Source of the DNA: Onchocerca volvulus
Taxonomy: Eukaryota; Nematoda; Chromadorea; Rhabditida; Onchocercidae
Length of the DNA stretch: 64,000 nucleotides
Assembly: GCA_000499405.2 (NCBI GenBank)
Contig: HG738138.1
Location: 12,215,208-12,279,207 of the forward strand
Direction of reading: 5' to 3'
The position numbers and the translations under genes are program-made. Positions 37,720 to 49,575 of the stretch are shown here, piece after piece (the stretch's first letter is position 1; every line of letters starts with the position of its first letter). A model generated the notes under the pieces. It did no database searches. It was not told the DNA's origin and worked only from the letters and a program-made list of their open reading frames with translations.

Positions 37720-37881
37720 TCCGCCTACTTTTTTTTCTGTCATTCTCCTTTTTCCTCCCATCTTTCTCTCTCTGTTCCTCTTGAGTGAAAGAGACGGTTA
37801 GTCTCTGCTTATCTTTTTTTCTGCCATTCTCCTTTTTCCCCCCATCTCTCTCTCTTCTTCTTGGGTAAAAGATGCGGTTAG
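37720..37881. repeat. Two diverged tandem copies of about 80 bp
   Basis: 37720-37801 and 37803-37881 align along their length: ctccgcctac versus ctctgcttat at the start, then tctgtcattctcctttttcc versus tctgccattctcctttttcc, and gagacggttag versus gatgcggttag at the end. This is an internal duplication inside the Helitron-like element. The minus-strand ORF over it, with repeated Lys/Arg/Glu, is a by-product. Confidence 0.85.
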
Positions 37882-37908
37882 CAATAATAATGGACATTAA
37901 TCATTAAG

Positions 37909-38501
37909 GCACCCTTTCTATCATTCTATATAGGAATGTCAACGGGAGCGGTTTAATGCTCCGACTCGGGTTTTTTTTTTTAGTTTTCTCTTTTGGTCGT
38001 TTTCTTCTTTTTTATTTTATAAATTTATCATTAGCTTTGTTTTACTAGTATTGTTGATTTTTTACTGTTGCGTAATAAATAATAATTAATATTAAATAAT
38101 GATAAATAATGCAAATAATAATAAAGAATAATAATTTATAATAAATGATATAATAAAAAAGAATTATGAACAGTGATAAATTATAACAAACAAATGTTAA
38201 TGAATAATAATAAATAATGCTGAATAATAATAAATAATTAGCTAATCCTTTGTAACCCTCAACTAGGGTCAACTAGGGTCAATATCGAAGACCCTAGCGC
38301 GCCAACAAAGGCGCATCATCATCACGCGCTAACAAAGGCGCCCTTTTCTATTATTTATATAGGAATTTCAACGACAGTGGTTTAATGCACCGACTCGGGT
38401 TTTTTTTCCCTTTATGTCGTTTTCTCCTTTTTTATTTAATAAATTTATCATAAGATTTGTTTTATTGATATTATTGATTTTTTACTCTTGCGCAATAAAT
38501 A
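37909..38501. repeat. Long internal duplication, two copies of about 165 bp
   Basis: About 37909-38077 and about 38338-38501 share ggtttaatg, ccgactcgggtttttttt, tcgttttct(t/c)cttttttattt and ttgttttattgat-like blocks in the same order. A truncated third copy is at about 38593-38645. The copies alternate with a second cassette (next entry), giving an A-C-A-C-C arrangement inside the element. Confidence 0.8.
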
Positions 38502-38750
38502 ATCATTGATCATTTCTTTGTAACCTTCAACTAGGTCAATGTCGAAGACCCTCGCGCGCCAATAAAAACGCATCATCATCACCATTAAAAAAGGCGCCCT
38601 TTTCTATCATTTTAAATAGGGATTTCAATAACAGCAGTGCAATAAATGATTATTGATCATTTCTTTGTAACCCTCAACTAGGGTCAATGTTGATGACCCT
38701 TGCGCGCCAACAAAAACGCATCATCATCACGGACTAAGAAAGGCGCCTTT
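38247..38750. repeat. Three-copy cassette with a tagggtc/gaccct hairpin
   Basis: Copies at 38247-38340, 38516-38597 and 38662-38750 each read ctttgtaacc(c)tcaactagg, then a gaccct block, then gcgcgccaa, cgcatcatcatcac and aaggcgcc. The first copy contains ctagggtc..gaccctag, an 8-bp perfect stem. Copies are diverged by substitutions, indicating old duplications. Confidence 0.85.
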
Positions 38751-39146
38751 TTCTAGACAATTTCTAGCCTTCAGAAACAATCCTTAAAGTTGTGCGGCTT
38801 AAATCGATGGGTAAAATTTACGAATAGAATTCAGAGAGATAATTCTTGAATTGCTTGGACCATTGGAATGCAACGCGTGTAAAAATTTAAATCAATCGAT
38901 GAATATTTAAAAACGTGCGCGTATTCGACTGCAACTTTGTGCCAAAATTTCAAAGCAGTAGGTTAAGGACTTTTCCAATATTTAAGATTTTGAATTTAGA
39001 TAATGTACGTATTTGAGAACTTACGGAGGTTTAAGATTTTGAACAAACGAACATTGATATAGATTAGCTGGAACCGGACACGCGAAGCGTGGTCGGCCCC
39101 CATAGATAGCTGGCTTGGCCATGCGGAGCACGGCCGGGCCTGCTAG

Positions 39147-39157
39147 TTAATAATAAT

Positions 39158-39202
<45 letters not shown>

Positions 39203-39206
39203 TAAC

Positions 39207-39302
<96 letters not shown>

Positions 39303-39318
39303 ATGATGATGATGATCC
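39147..39318. repeat. Compound microsatellite (TAA)n, (AAAT)n, (GAT)n
   Basis: Roughly 110 bases of TAA/CAA units, about 45 bases of AAAT units and four GAT units. The reverse-strand ORFs here (poly-Leu, poly-Ile) are translations of the repeat. It abuts the last base of the Helitron-like element. Confidence 0.95.
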
Positions 39319-39417
39319 ATTCCATATATGTTTATAACCAATGTAATGACAACTGATTAAATGTAAACATCAAAGAAGCAATTCTTAAGTTTGTCTTATC
39401 AATTGTTTCAAAAAAAA

Positions 39418-39442
39418 CAATAGCCTAGGCCTAGGCTTATTG
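39418..39442. repeat. GC-rich near-perfect palindrome
   Basis: The core agcctaggcctaggct (39422-39437) is a perfect 16-bp palindrome made of overlapping CCTAGG units. It is extended by caat on the left and tattg on the right with a one-base bulge. It is isolated in AT-rich DNA 270 bases from the Helitron-like end. Function unknown. Confidence 0.8.
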
Positions 39443-40950
39443 ATTGCATTGCAAAACGAAAGCCAAGCCTTCTTTTCACTAGACATTTTGCACAGATTAA
39501 AAGAAAAAAAAGGGACTTTGCTGAGGATGAGGAGAAGGAAGGAAGGAAGAACAAAAGAGAAAAAGACAAAAAAAGGAGAAGTTGAAAATGTTCGGAAAAT
39601 GTGCGATCGATCGGATTTAAAACAACTTATATGAACGACCGTAGACTAGGAAACAAACAGTGGAATGGATGAAGCTTAATGATGGTAACGATGCTAATTA
39701 TGATGGAAAAACTCTTTGAATGATGAAATATAGCTGTAATATGATATAATGATAACAATCATTTAACCGAGACTTTCACTCATGCATCTATGCCTCAAAA
39801 AATATTTGATTAGAAAGATAACAATTAAAAAGACGGAGCAAAAAAAAAGCATAGAATAGATACATAAAATTGAAGTTTAAAAAAATCTCAAATAGAAAAT
39901 ATTGTTGAATTAGAATAGAATTAGATTTCTGACAACTTATCATTTAGTATAATCTAACTTGAAAATCAATTATTAAAGGATTTATTTTGTGTATTATCAT
40001 AATCGAATCGTATTGTGTAATTGTGAGGTTTTTTCCTCAAAAAATTTATCCCTCGAATTATGTATGAATATATGATGGAATCCAAAAATCAATTTAAAGT
40101 CATTTTCTTATTTTCAAATAATTAATATGATGATTTGTTTTGGCATAGTTATCGGCGGAATTAATAATACTATTACGATAAACGGTTTATGTTTAAATTA
40201 CATAGGTGGCATTACAAAGAGTACAACTATTTCGTCCACCATTTTTTTTAGAATTATTTTTCACTTGATTTGAAAGAATTAAATGCTGTAATGCAAGTAA
40301 ACGAAAACCTAAAAAAGAGGTCTGTATTGCATAACTAAGTCAATATTGTTTTATGCGAAAAATAGGTAAATAGTAGATATTTTTACACTAATGAAATTTA
40401 TCAATAATCGTCTTCTTGATATGATTTTATATGAGATTTAAATATAACAATAAAGAACAATTAATATAATTTAACCTGCATGATCATTAATATGATGTGA
40501 AATAAAAAGTTTGCTTGTTAAAACCTAACAATGACAATTGGAGTAAAATTAGCGATATGATCAAGTATGCGCAATTATAAAACTTCTTATTATGTAATAA
40601 ATCTGCGTAAAATTAATTATGTTTGTTATTTATGAATCTCATATAATCTCATGATGTACATAAATTGTATGTAAAATACGATTTTTTATTTTTCATTTCG
40701 ATAATTTCAAAATTAAAAAAAAAACTGTTAGAAATGAATTAAAATTGAATTAACCATTGCAATCCCTGCTTACATTTTTATATATTAAATTTGATTCATT
40801 TAATCTTAAAGAACAAATCATATGCATTTAATTATTATGGATATTAAAAATTCTAATAAATAGTAAGTTAAAAAAAGAAAGAAATGCGATAATTTTTCAT
40901 TAAGATGAAATTGGAAATGGATTTATAGCAGTCAAAATATTGTTAAATGT

Positions 40951-40951
<1 letters not shown>

Positions 40952-40981
<30 letters not shown>

Positions 40982-41008
40982 GGAGAGAGAGAGAGAGAAA
41001 GAGAGATA
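40952..41008. repeat. (AT)n followed by (GA)n microsatellite
   Basis: About 30 bases of alternating AT followed by ggagagagagagagag and similar units. Noncoding simple repeat. Confidence 0.95.
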
Positions 41009-42018
41009 AATAATATATTTTATTTTTCATACATTCTTATCCTTAGCTATAAAATTTTAGGCTGTTGTTCAAAAATATTTTTTTTCATTGTAAGGCTTAT
41101 ATCTATAGTTCCGCACTAATTTTTATGTTTTAAAATTACGGCCCAATTGATGCCACAAAAAAACACACAAAACAACACATATACATTAAATCAATTTATA
41201 TGTACTCCAGAAACAACAAAAATTTTTCGTTTTTTATGAAACTTTCCATTAAAATTTTTGTGAATTATTATTTTTTTTGATCATTTCTTCATTTATCATC
41301 TCATTGTATGACGAAATTACTGCTAAAACATATTCAGATGAAAAAAAAAGAAATAAAATAAAAAGACATAAAAATAAGATAATAGCGTGTAGGTTAAGAA
41401 AAAGTTTAAAATGATTGATAAATGACAAAAAATAGGAACAGGAGAAAAAAAAAGAGGAAATTAGAATAGAATAGAAATGAAATGAAATATTAAGAATGAA
41501 AGGATACGACTTAATGATAGCAAAAAAAGTTGCAAATATGAAGGTAAGTAAGGAAAGCGAAACGTTTCCATAGTTTCATTTTGCATCATTAACAGCAAGC
41601 AATGATTTGGCCGCTTGATTGCATTATCAATACATAATATCTTTTTCTATCCTTAAACTTATTATCAAGTCCTTAATTTGCAATACTTCGTATAGTATTG
41701 AAATTTTTAATAGCTATAGCAATGAAAAATATATCCAAAAGCATGTATAAAATTTATAAATTTGTTACTAAATCTTCAAAAAAAAGAAAAATTTAAAAAT
41801 ATTCAATATACAATGATTAGAATACCGGAATATTTTTCTTTTTTTTCTTAGAATATGATTCGTTTTTATTAGCGCATGAATGTTTTCGTGAGTAAATGGT
41901 CATAAATTTCCGAACATTTTCAAATTATATTTCTTCAATTCAAAAAGTGACATGCAATTCCATCTTTTCTCATTTCTAGAATTCTCTCCTACCTTTCCTT
42001 CTTTTTTTTTCTGTTTTT

Positions 42019-43257
42019 TTAAATAAATTTTATACGAAGTAATTTACAAACCTTTGAATTGAAAAGTGAAATAATTCGTTGTTGAGTATTTATTTCATCG
42101 TTTGAATCAACATTTTTACCGATAATTTGCTTTTTTCGCGAGGATGAGCGGTAACAATTCATTCCTCTTAACGTATCAATGTTATTGGGCTGGAAGATAA
42201 AATACATCGATATAAATAAAGACATGAAATTTTGCATAATTTTGCCAGTAATTTATTTATTTTTTTCTTTCCTAAAAATGAACGAATAAAAAAATCACTT
42301 AAAAAATCGAAAAGTTGAAAAAGGTTCATATATTTGTAAACATGAGTGAGAGAATGTGAACTATGATATATTTTCATTCCCGAAATTTCAGGAATCAATT
42401 CAAAACTGACGCCGAACATGAAAACCAATAAATGTTACGAAATTCAAATTAAAAAATCTCATTGTCACATAACATTATTGCTGATGACAAATATAAAATG
42501 ACGGAAAGTGATGAAAATTGTTGTAATTTTACCAAAATATTTGACTTACCACCTCATTCAAAGGATTTGTATTTTTTCCAGATGTATTTACTTCAATTTC
42601 ATTTAATCCAGCTGATCTTAAATGCAATTCCTTCGATTGAGTACTAGATTTGATCCGATAAGATGAATCGGAATGGTGTATGGAGCCGAAATTTGATTTA
42701 AAATTGCAGTTTGTTGATTTTAGACTGATGGTGGATGGTGAAAAAAGTGACGGTAAGAGATGAATTTGAACATCTTGAGGATTTTTGATTGTGGAAACGT
42801 GGACAACTTCTTTATTTTCCACGATATTCTTCAGATTTCGAAGAAATGACGGATTGTTAATAATAGGTGAAAATTTAACTTTCTGATCAGGTCGTATTTC
42901 TTCCAAACAATTCTCATCATTTACTAGAGAATGTTTCCTGGATCGCCATTGTTCTGCTGTTTTACGACGTGAGTCACGAAGTTGTGTAGGTCCTCGCGTA
43001 AAAATACAGGGACCGGTAACACCGGTGTCACATTGCTCGCCATTTTGAGTCCCGAAAGACTGATCAATTAAAGTACATTCTTCATTAATTGTATAGCATC
43101 CTTGATGTAAGTATTGTTGTTGTTCATTAAGATTTCTATTCTCGATACCTTCTAGCTGTGTCCGTTGAGTTTGACGTGAGCAACGTATTGATGAATATGT
43201 TTTACGAGCAAGTCTATTTCGAAACGGTGTAGATCCGCAAGTCTCATTGCATATCAT
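42019..43257 (-). CDS. Uncharacterised Ser/Asn/Gln-rich protein, at least two exons
   Basis: The largest single ORF of the window (242 codons, 43257-42529) is convincingly coding: even amino-acid use, higher GC than the flanks, and a clean donor GTG|gtaagt at 42550. It splices in phase to 42189-42052, which opens after a ccag acceptor and ends at AAG|gtttgt. If that last donor is not used, the frame stops ten codons later at 42019. The product (about 292 residues) is hydrophilic, with basic N-terminal stretches (RNRLARKTYSSIRCSR) and a middle segment PDQKVKFSPIINNPSFLRNL. There is no signal peptide and no membrane segment. I do not recognise a domain; it may be a nematode-specific, largely disordered protein. 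Earlier exons cannot be excluded: a TAG lies in frame just upstream of ATG 43257, next to a ttttag acceptor. Confidence 0.6.
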
Positions 43258-43505
43258 ACTGCTAAAATAGTTCTCGAAGTTTTTCTTATCAAAGAGTTTC
43301 TATTATCTTATCAAGCAAATAATGGAAATTTCATCACGTTAATTATCCTTACAGCATAATCATTCGTGCGCTGCATAAACAAATGTTTGACGACAGATAT
43401 AAGACAGGAAGCTATAAATCTTATGCAACTCTTATTTTTGATATTAATATACAAAATTAAAAATTGAGATTTCTGTAGAGAATTTCAAATTGAAAAACTG
43501 TCCGA

Positions 43506-43562
43506 TAAGTAAATAATCTTAGATATATATTCACGAAGTAAATAACCTTAGATATATTTCCC
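43506..43562. repeat. Short tandem duplication (about 28 bp, two copies)
   Basis: aagtaaataa(t/c)cttagatat is present twice in succession, the copies differing by a few bases. Noncoding. Confidence 0.75.
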
Positions 43563-43749
43563 GTTTGACTTGCATTTCCAAATCTCTCATTCACGTACGT
43601 ATAAACACGATTAAGAACCGCAATTTACATTCGTGAAATACACGAAAAGTAACTTCAGGACCTCATATGTTTATTACTCAAAAATGCAGTATAAGCAAGA
43701 TATTTTTAACATGTTATTAAGATGCTGAGATACATAAGGTTTTAATTAG

Positions 43750-43752
<3 letters not shown>

Positions 43753-43790
<38 letters not shown>
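43753..43790. repeat. (TA)n microsatellite
   Basis: About 38 bases of alternating TA in noncoding DNA upstream of the gene at 42019-43257. Confidence 0.95.
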
Positions 43791-43791
<1 letters not shown>

Positions 43792-45675
43792 ATAAAATGA
43801 TTTAAAAATATTATCCTACTTGGAACATCGAAGTTCGAATCTAACAGAAACAGATTCGATAATGGTGATCATTATCACCAATTATCAGAAAGAGAGAACT
43901 TATAATATGGTACTACACAGGAAGAAAGAGCTATACAGATAATTTTTGTTAACCATTAACAAAATCTCTCGATCAATAATTCTAATTTCTTCTCGATGAA
44001 ATTCCAATGAATAGATTAAAAAATTTTTCTCTTTGCAAATAATCAAATAAAATAAGAGAAAACAAATAAAGATTTCCAAAATATGTGAAGCATAATTATA
44101 CAAAATGTCAACAAAACAAATAAATTAAAAAACATAAGTGTAAATGATATTGAATGGAAGAAGTAACCAATTACGCACAGTACTCCATCTGAAGAGTAAC
44201 TAATCATCTAAAGAATGCTTGACTATTGGCGCCTACTTGGATTAAACTTTTCAAGTACAGCTTTTTTTTGTTAAATAACAACAAAATGGAGCAAACAACT
44301 CAGGAATTTAGAAGAAAACGATTCATTAATTTTGTTCTGTCCTATCGCGTTCTTCGTCTCTTTTCTTTCAATCCTTGATTCATGACGTTCTTCCTCGAAA
44401 TGTCATCCATCCAAACCGAGGACATTTTCTTACTTGGCGGGAATTATTCTTTTAAATCGAAATTGTAGCATTTGTTAAATTTGAATCGATTTGCTCATTT
44501 TTCTTCTTTCTTCTCTTCCAATTCTTAAGCAATCATACACGTACGTCAGTATACAGTTAGGAATATTCTTAACTTTCTCATCCGTGCATTGTTTACATGT
44601 CTTCTATCATCTTTTTTTTTTTTTTTTTTTTTCTAACAAATTGTTGCAATCAAAAACAATTGTAATAATACTATCATAATTCTTTGACCTTCACCTTTAA
44701 ATCCATCCATAATTTAATTTAGTTTTGAATTCTTATTTAATTCTCAGTATTCGTCTGATCAAATTCTCTTCTTCATGAATTAAAGTTATGAATTTTTGAA
44801 TTTGCTTATTTCAGGAACGATTGTAATATATTATCGTAATTCTTGACCTTTTCATCTTCAGATTCACTCCAAATGAAAATTGACAATGATATATCTGATA
44901 GTCTAATAATGACAAGACATCAACGATGTGAAATATTGCGAATTTTGATACTTTTGTCTCAACTTCTTTTTCTCTACCTTTGTCATTAAAAGATATATTG
45001 AAACGTACAGTAGGATCGAAATAATCGAACATGTAGTTGGGAATTCGATTAAAAGATCAAAAGTAATAAATTATTATGGAATATGTCTTCCAAAAAAAAG
45101 CGAGTTAAAAATTATGCATTATTATGGACATATTTCGAAATGCATATGATAAAGACTTCATACTTAACACATGTCATTTCGACGTATGATGTATGATTTA
45201 ATATGACATATGCGAGAAAAATAAAAAAAGATAATATTGGCATTCATTTCGGGTCAATCATAATAGTAAGAAGCGATTGCTTCAGATTTTATGATGTTGT
45301 CATATTTTAATTTAGCAGAATAATGGAAATAACAAAAACTAACTCCTAGCGAATAGCTATAAATGGGTTGGTGTTCATCTTCATCGGATGTTGCATCTTT
45401 GGATATTGCCATTTTTCTGAAATTATTATGTGAAGTGATTAAAATATTCAAAGCTTAATTCAATATCAGGTTCAGAAGTTTCTAAGACATCTCAAACGAA
45501 ATTCATATCACTTCAAAAATTGCAGATACGTTTCACTCCGCAATCAACAAATCATTTATCTATTTTCATTCTTGTCCTAGAACTCATTGAGTTAACTAGA
45601 TTAATTCCGAATTTTTTAAACTGCAAAAAATGGGAAATATAAAAAAGGAAAAAGAAAAAAAGCTTCTGAAATAGA

Positions 45676-45846
45676 TTAATCAATTTCAGCTCCTAATTTA
45701 TGCTGGACAGTCCGGAAGATCCATCGACAACAACACCTAATAATTCCTGCAAAATGAAACAATCTATTTGGAGGGATGCCAAAAATGTTCTTTTCATCGA
45801 TGATAGCCATATTTTTGATCTTGTATTTGATACTACCGCGTGCCAT
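45676..45846 (-). CDS. Possible small 56-residue protein
   Basis: An intact frame beginning MARGSIKYKIKNMAIIDEKN, continuing with a Cys/Arg-rich part (IIRCCCRWIFRTVQHKLG) and ending at TAA 45678-45676. It stands out from the very AT-rich surroundings by composition. A ttcag acceptor-like site lies about 27 bases upstream of the ATG, which would suit trans-splicing. A second frame on the same strand (45879-45693) overlaps it, so its reality is open. No family recognised. Confidence 0.25.
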   Translation of the reverse strand: MARGSIKYKIKNMAIIDEKNIFGIPPNRLFHFAGIIRCCCRWIFRTVQHKLGAEID

Positions 45847-47607
45847 ACTAATAGTGTCATAATTTCTTTCTGAATCTTCATATATTTTTCCGGAAGGTTT
45901 TTTAATTTCTTATATCAAGCAGTAAAAACAAGCGAACGAAGAAATTTCAATTCATTTATTATCTTTTTGTCGATCTAACGAGTATTTTCTTGAATTCAAA
46001 ATTTGAGAGGGTACTTCGAATTTTTTATTTTAATGTAAGAATCCACTAAGTGAATTCACATCTAATGAGTATTGTCGTTCTACAGAATCTAATTTGCCCT
46101 GCATAGACTTATTTTCTTCACAGTTGAAAAAAAAAGAGCTGTCAGTCAAAATTTTAATAATTTAGAAAATTACTATAGCCGAGGAGATTTTCAATACTAT
46201 TTTCCATTGCAGGCCATTTTCACAAAGTCTGAAATATGTTTATTTTAAATGTACTATCTGAAAAATGCTATCATAAGACTAGCAAAAAATATTTATAATT
46301 ATTAAGAGATCGAATCTAATCACAACCACTATTTTTTCAGGATATTTCAAATTAACAAATTTCACGATTATGACAAATTTCACTGTAAAGCTTGATGAAA
46401 GCTTTTTATAATTTTTAGGGAAAATAACAGCTAAACGTAATTCACTTAAGATAATCAATAATTCATTATTTTGCACATATACGTTTTTCTTGTTCACACT
46501 TGAATCTTGTTCATTACGTTTTAAATGTTTCGGGTCAAATTCTTAAGCTGTCTTTCTTTTCCGAACTAGCAGAAACTTTCAAATTAATGTTAACTTCATA
46601 AAATCAATTCATTTGTACCGTTGACATGAAATTCATAAATTAAATATATTTCAGAATGTCGCATTTTTTCCTAAATTCTTTGCCAATGTTTTCTATATTG
46701 GATTTGCTGAAATTACGGAACAATTTCAGATTTCATCAATGTTCGACATATTTCATTCTTTCATGCGTTATGAGAGATGCCTACGATACTTGTTATGATT
46801 ATCATTACTTGTCATTTTCTCGTGATATAGTTATATACAGTTTTTCTAAATAAAATTAACAATAGGAATTGTCGAATTATTCCGATTACACAATTCATTT
46901 GTTAAGCTGCTAATGGTTTGAGCCGTTTAATTTAATTTAACAAACATCAAAGCAAATATTTTCGTCATTTGTACAGATTAGAAAACATATATACATATTT
47001 CTGTACATCAACCTGCTATGATAATATCCAAGTATGTTTATTAACAAGCGTATAATGATAAAATGATCAATTTGGTTTCAACAAAAACTCAAATATCAAA
47101 AAGAAAAAACTAAAAACTTATAAAGGCTAGAAAGATTTTTTTCATTTAGAAATACACTTCATATCGTATCATGATATATATTGCCTATGATAATAATGAT
47201 AGAATAAGTCTTCACTAACACCGGCTGTACGACGTATTAAATGATTTGCTGAAAAAGTTCACTTTGTATTTTTATTACATAATTACTGATAAGATTTCTG
47301 AAGTTTCAAATACAAATGTGGATTCTGATTTGTATTTAGATAGATTTTGGTTTCTGTAACGATTTAGTACATGAAATATTCAATTCATATATGAACCCCA
47401 AAAAAAAGTGAATGAATAATTTAAGAGAATGGACATCATGAAATATTTTATTTACTTTTAACGAACCAATGAAGTGCAGAAATTGGCTGTTTTCACGATA
47501 AACAAATAGTATTTTGAATCATTTTAATTCGGAATGAATATTATCAATTTTTTTCTGCACACTAGAATCTATTGTACAGCAGAATCTACGCAATCAGAAA
47601 TTATTGT

Positions 47608-47817
47608 TTATCGATTTATATATTGGAATTTAACCAAATCCATCGATATTGAATACATTTCTGAAATTTTCGAAAATTTCTTGAAAAATTTTTCGCATTC
47701 AGTGGCATCATTCGTTTGTTTTGATGTCAGCAAATATTCGACATAATGAATTTTGTCTAAAAATTGTGACTCGAATCCAGCAGTAAATTCAGGTAATATA
47801 CGATCTTTTTCTTTCAA
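47608..47817 (-). CDS. Possible exon, charged helical peptide
   Basis: A 69-codon open stretch with good amino-acid balance: KEKDRILPEFTAGFESQFLD, then a charged part ECEKFFKKFSKISEMY. An acceptor-like ctttttaag or ttccatag lies just upstream. The plus strand is also open across the same bases (47534-47746), so one of the two is a shadow. No partner exon was found on either side. Confidence 0.2.
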   Translation of the reverse strand: MKEKDRILPEFTAGFESQFLDKIHYVEYLLTSKQTNDATECEKFFKKFSKISEMYSISMDLVKFQYINR

Positions 47818-49543
47818 AGCTTAAAAAGGCTTCAAACTATGGAACGAGAAGACTTACAAATTCGTTACTAACACTCAAGAAAACCATACAGGCGGTAAAT
47901 CAATTCATATGAATGCGCGACTGAACTATCGATTGTTAAAAGAAAGCGCTGATAAGGAAGATGAATATCACTATTGTTGTCATTTTTCCTGTTCCATCTC
48001 GCCTTATATATATATATATATATTGATATATTGAACAATTGATCAAGTAAAAGTATGAAATTAATCTAAATATCGTATAGAAATATGCTACAATGTTTTT
48101 ATTTAATCAAAAAAAGCTAAACTGTAAATCAACTGTAATTTTGTAATCATTTTTTCATGTGATATAAAACCTACATGATATAAATCATAATAAGTTTGTT
48201 TGCTATTTCGTTTTGAATATATTTTATTTTTGGTTTACTCATCGAAAATATATCATTTATCAACAATATTTCCTTGAAAAATAAAATTTTATTTAGTAAT
48301 ATTTCACTTACTTTAATTTTCCCTAAAAGATCATTGATTAGGCTATGAAACAGCATGATAAATATTTATATTCGATGTAAACATATTCTATTTGCTTTCC
48401 CGTTTTACTAATATATTGATCAAATATAATTACTAGTAATTTATCAGTTAATTAAAGCATAAATAAAGCAAAAATGATGAATTCCATAACAGAAGCTTTG
48501 TTAAATGTTGCACCATCATCAATGCGTTTCAACATATTCATAATATTATAAAGTGCTTTCTCTTAGTAAACATCAATTCAAAACATTTCAGGATTGATGT
48601 TTATTCAGTTGAAGTGCTCAGATTATTTGCCAAACTAAAACCAATAAATTTCAGCTGCCAATTTTGCTTTAATATTTTATTGATGAATTTTTTTTTTCTT
48701 TTTTTCTATAATTAATTCATTTCAAATGCAAAATATTTCAATATTAAATTTTTGCTTTAATCTAAATTTAGATGAGTAGCGAAACCAAAAACGATAAGTT
48801 AATTATTGAATTTAATGCTATTACTACTTAAAATTTTAACAATGAGACATTTTAAATATGCAAAGGTTTTTTCCAACAAACTTTGACGGGTCATTGACAA
48901 TGTAAAAAATTTTTCGTCAAATTTCCCCTGCTGCTCAACAGAAAAAGGAAAAATTTTCTTTCCTAACTTGAAAGTTTCTTAATATGAGGATGTCCTGAAA
49001 ATAATCATATTGAAATTGCTATTAATGAAAGATAACTTAAATAAATGAAAGAACGATTTGAATAAATAACGGTCGAATAAGCATATAATCCTTCGAATAT
49101 CATAAAGTTCATGTATTTCAAAGAAAATGGATTTCACGGTACACTTATTTGTAGAATTGAAGAGAAAAGCGATGAGAAGGAAGAATGAATAATATCGTTG
49201 TCATTTTTTTTTGTCAGTGAAAATCACTAAATAAAGCTTGAGAAACGATGTGAATTATCATTTCCACTGTTATTGAATTGAATTATATGTATGTTTTGAA
49301 AATGAAATTTTAGATTGCATATTCATTTTCTTTTCCTTAATTCCTTATTTGTTTCGAAAATTACGAAAAATTGAACAAGACGAATATGATACGATATCGA
49401 ATATCGAATGCGACAAAAAAAAGAAAAAAAAGAAAAAAGAAGAAATATACTGAAATATCAAATTAGTGATCTTCTAATTAATCTTCCAAGGTTGAATTCA
49501 AACTTAATAATTAATCGATTTGTAACTACAATTTATTTTTCAT

Positions 49544-49575
<32 letters not shown>

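Larger units (their letters stand above)
37550..39146 (+). mobile_element. Non-autonomous Helitron-like element (3' end defined, 5' end approximate)
   Basis: The right end has the hallmarks of a Helitron terminus. The sequence ggccatgcggagcacggcc (39117-39135) folds into an 8-bp stem with a GGA loop and one mismatch. It is followed about ten bases later by CTAG (39143-39146) and then T. A second, related hairpin (cacgcgaagcgtg, 39079-39091) lies just upstream. The body is GC-richer than its flanks, has no protein-coding ORF, and contains internal duplications. I place the left end near 37550, where base composition changes (gttaccgtcaacggatctcc). No terminal TC could be fixed. The element lies directly against a (TAA)n microsatellite. 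Confidence 0.65.
26837..42018. other. Gene-poor region with repeats and a transposon-like element
   Basis: About 15 kb upstream of the RGS gene, containing the G-rich block, long poly-A runs, fold-back sequences and a Helitron-like element (listed separately). Apart from the possible exon near 28 kb, I see no exon with protein-like composition on either strand. The short ORFs are AT-rich noise or translations of simple repeats. Confidence 0.5.

Noticed and set aside
39143..39341. Poly-Leu and poly-Ile/Tyr ORFs resembling membrane proteins
   Set aside because: They are translations of the (TAA)n/(AAAT)n microsatellite.
43825..43862. tRNA-like aagttcgaatctaac segment
   Set aside because: It resembles a T-loop, but no acceptor stem or anticodon arm can be drawn around it.
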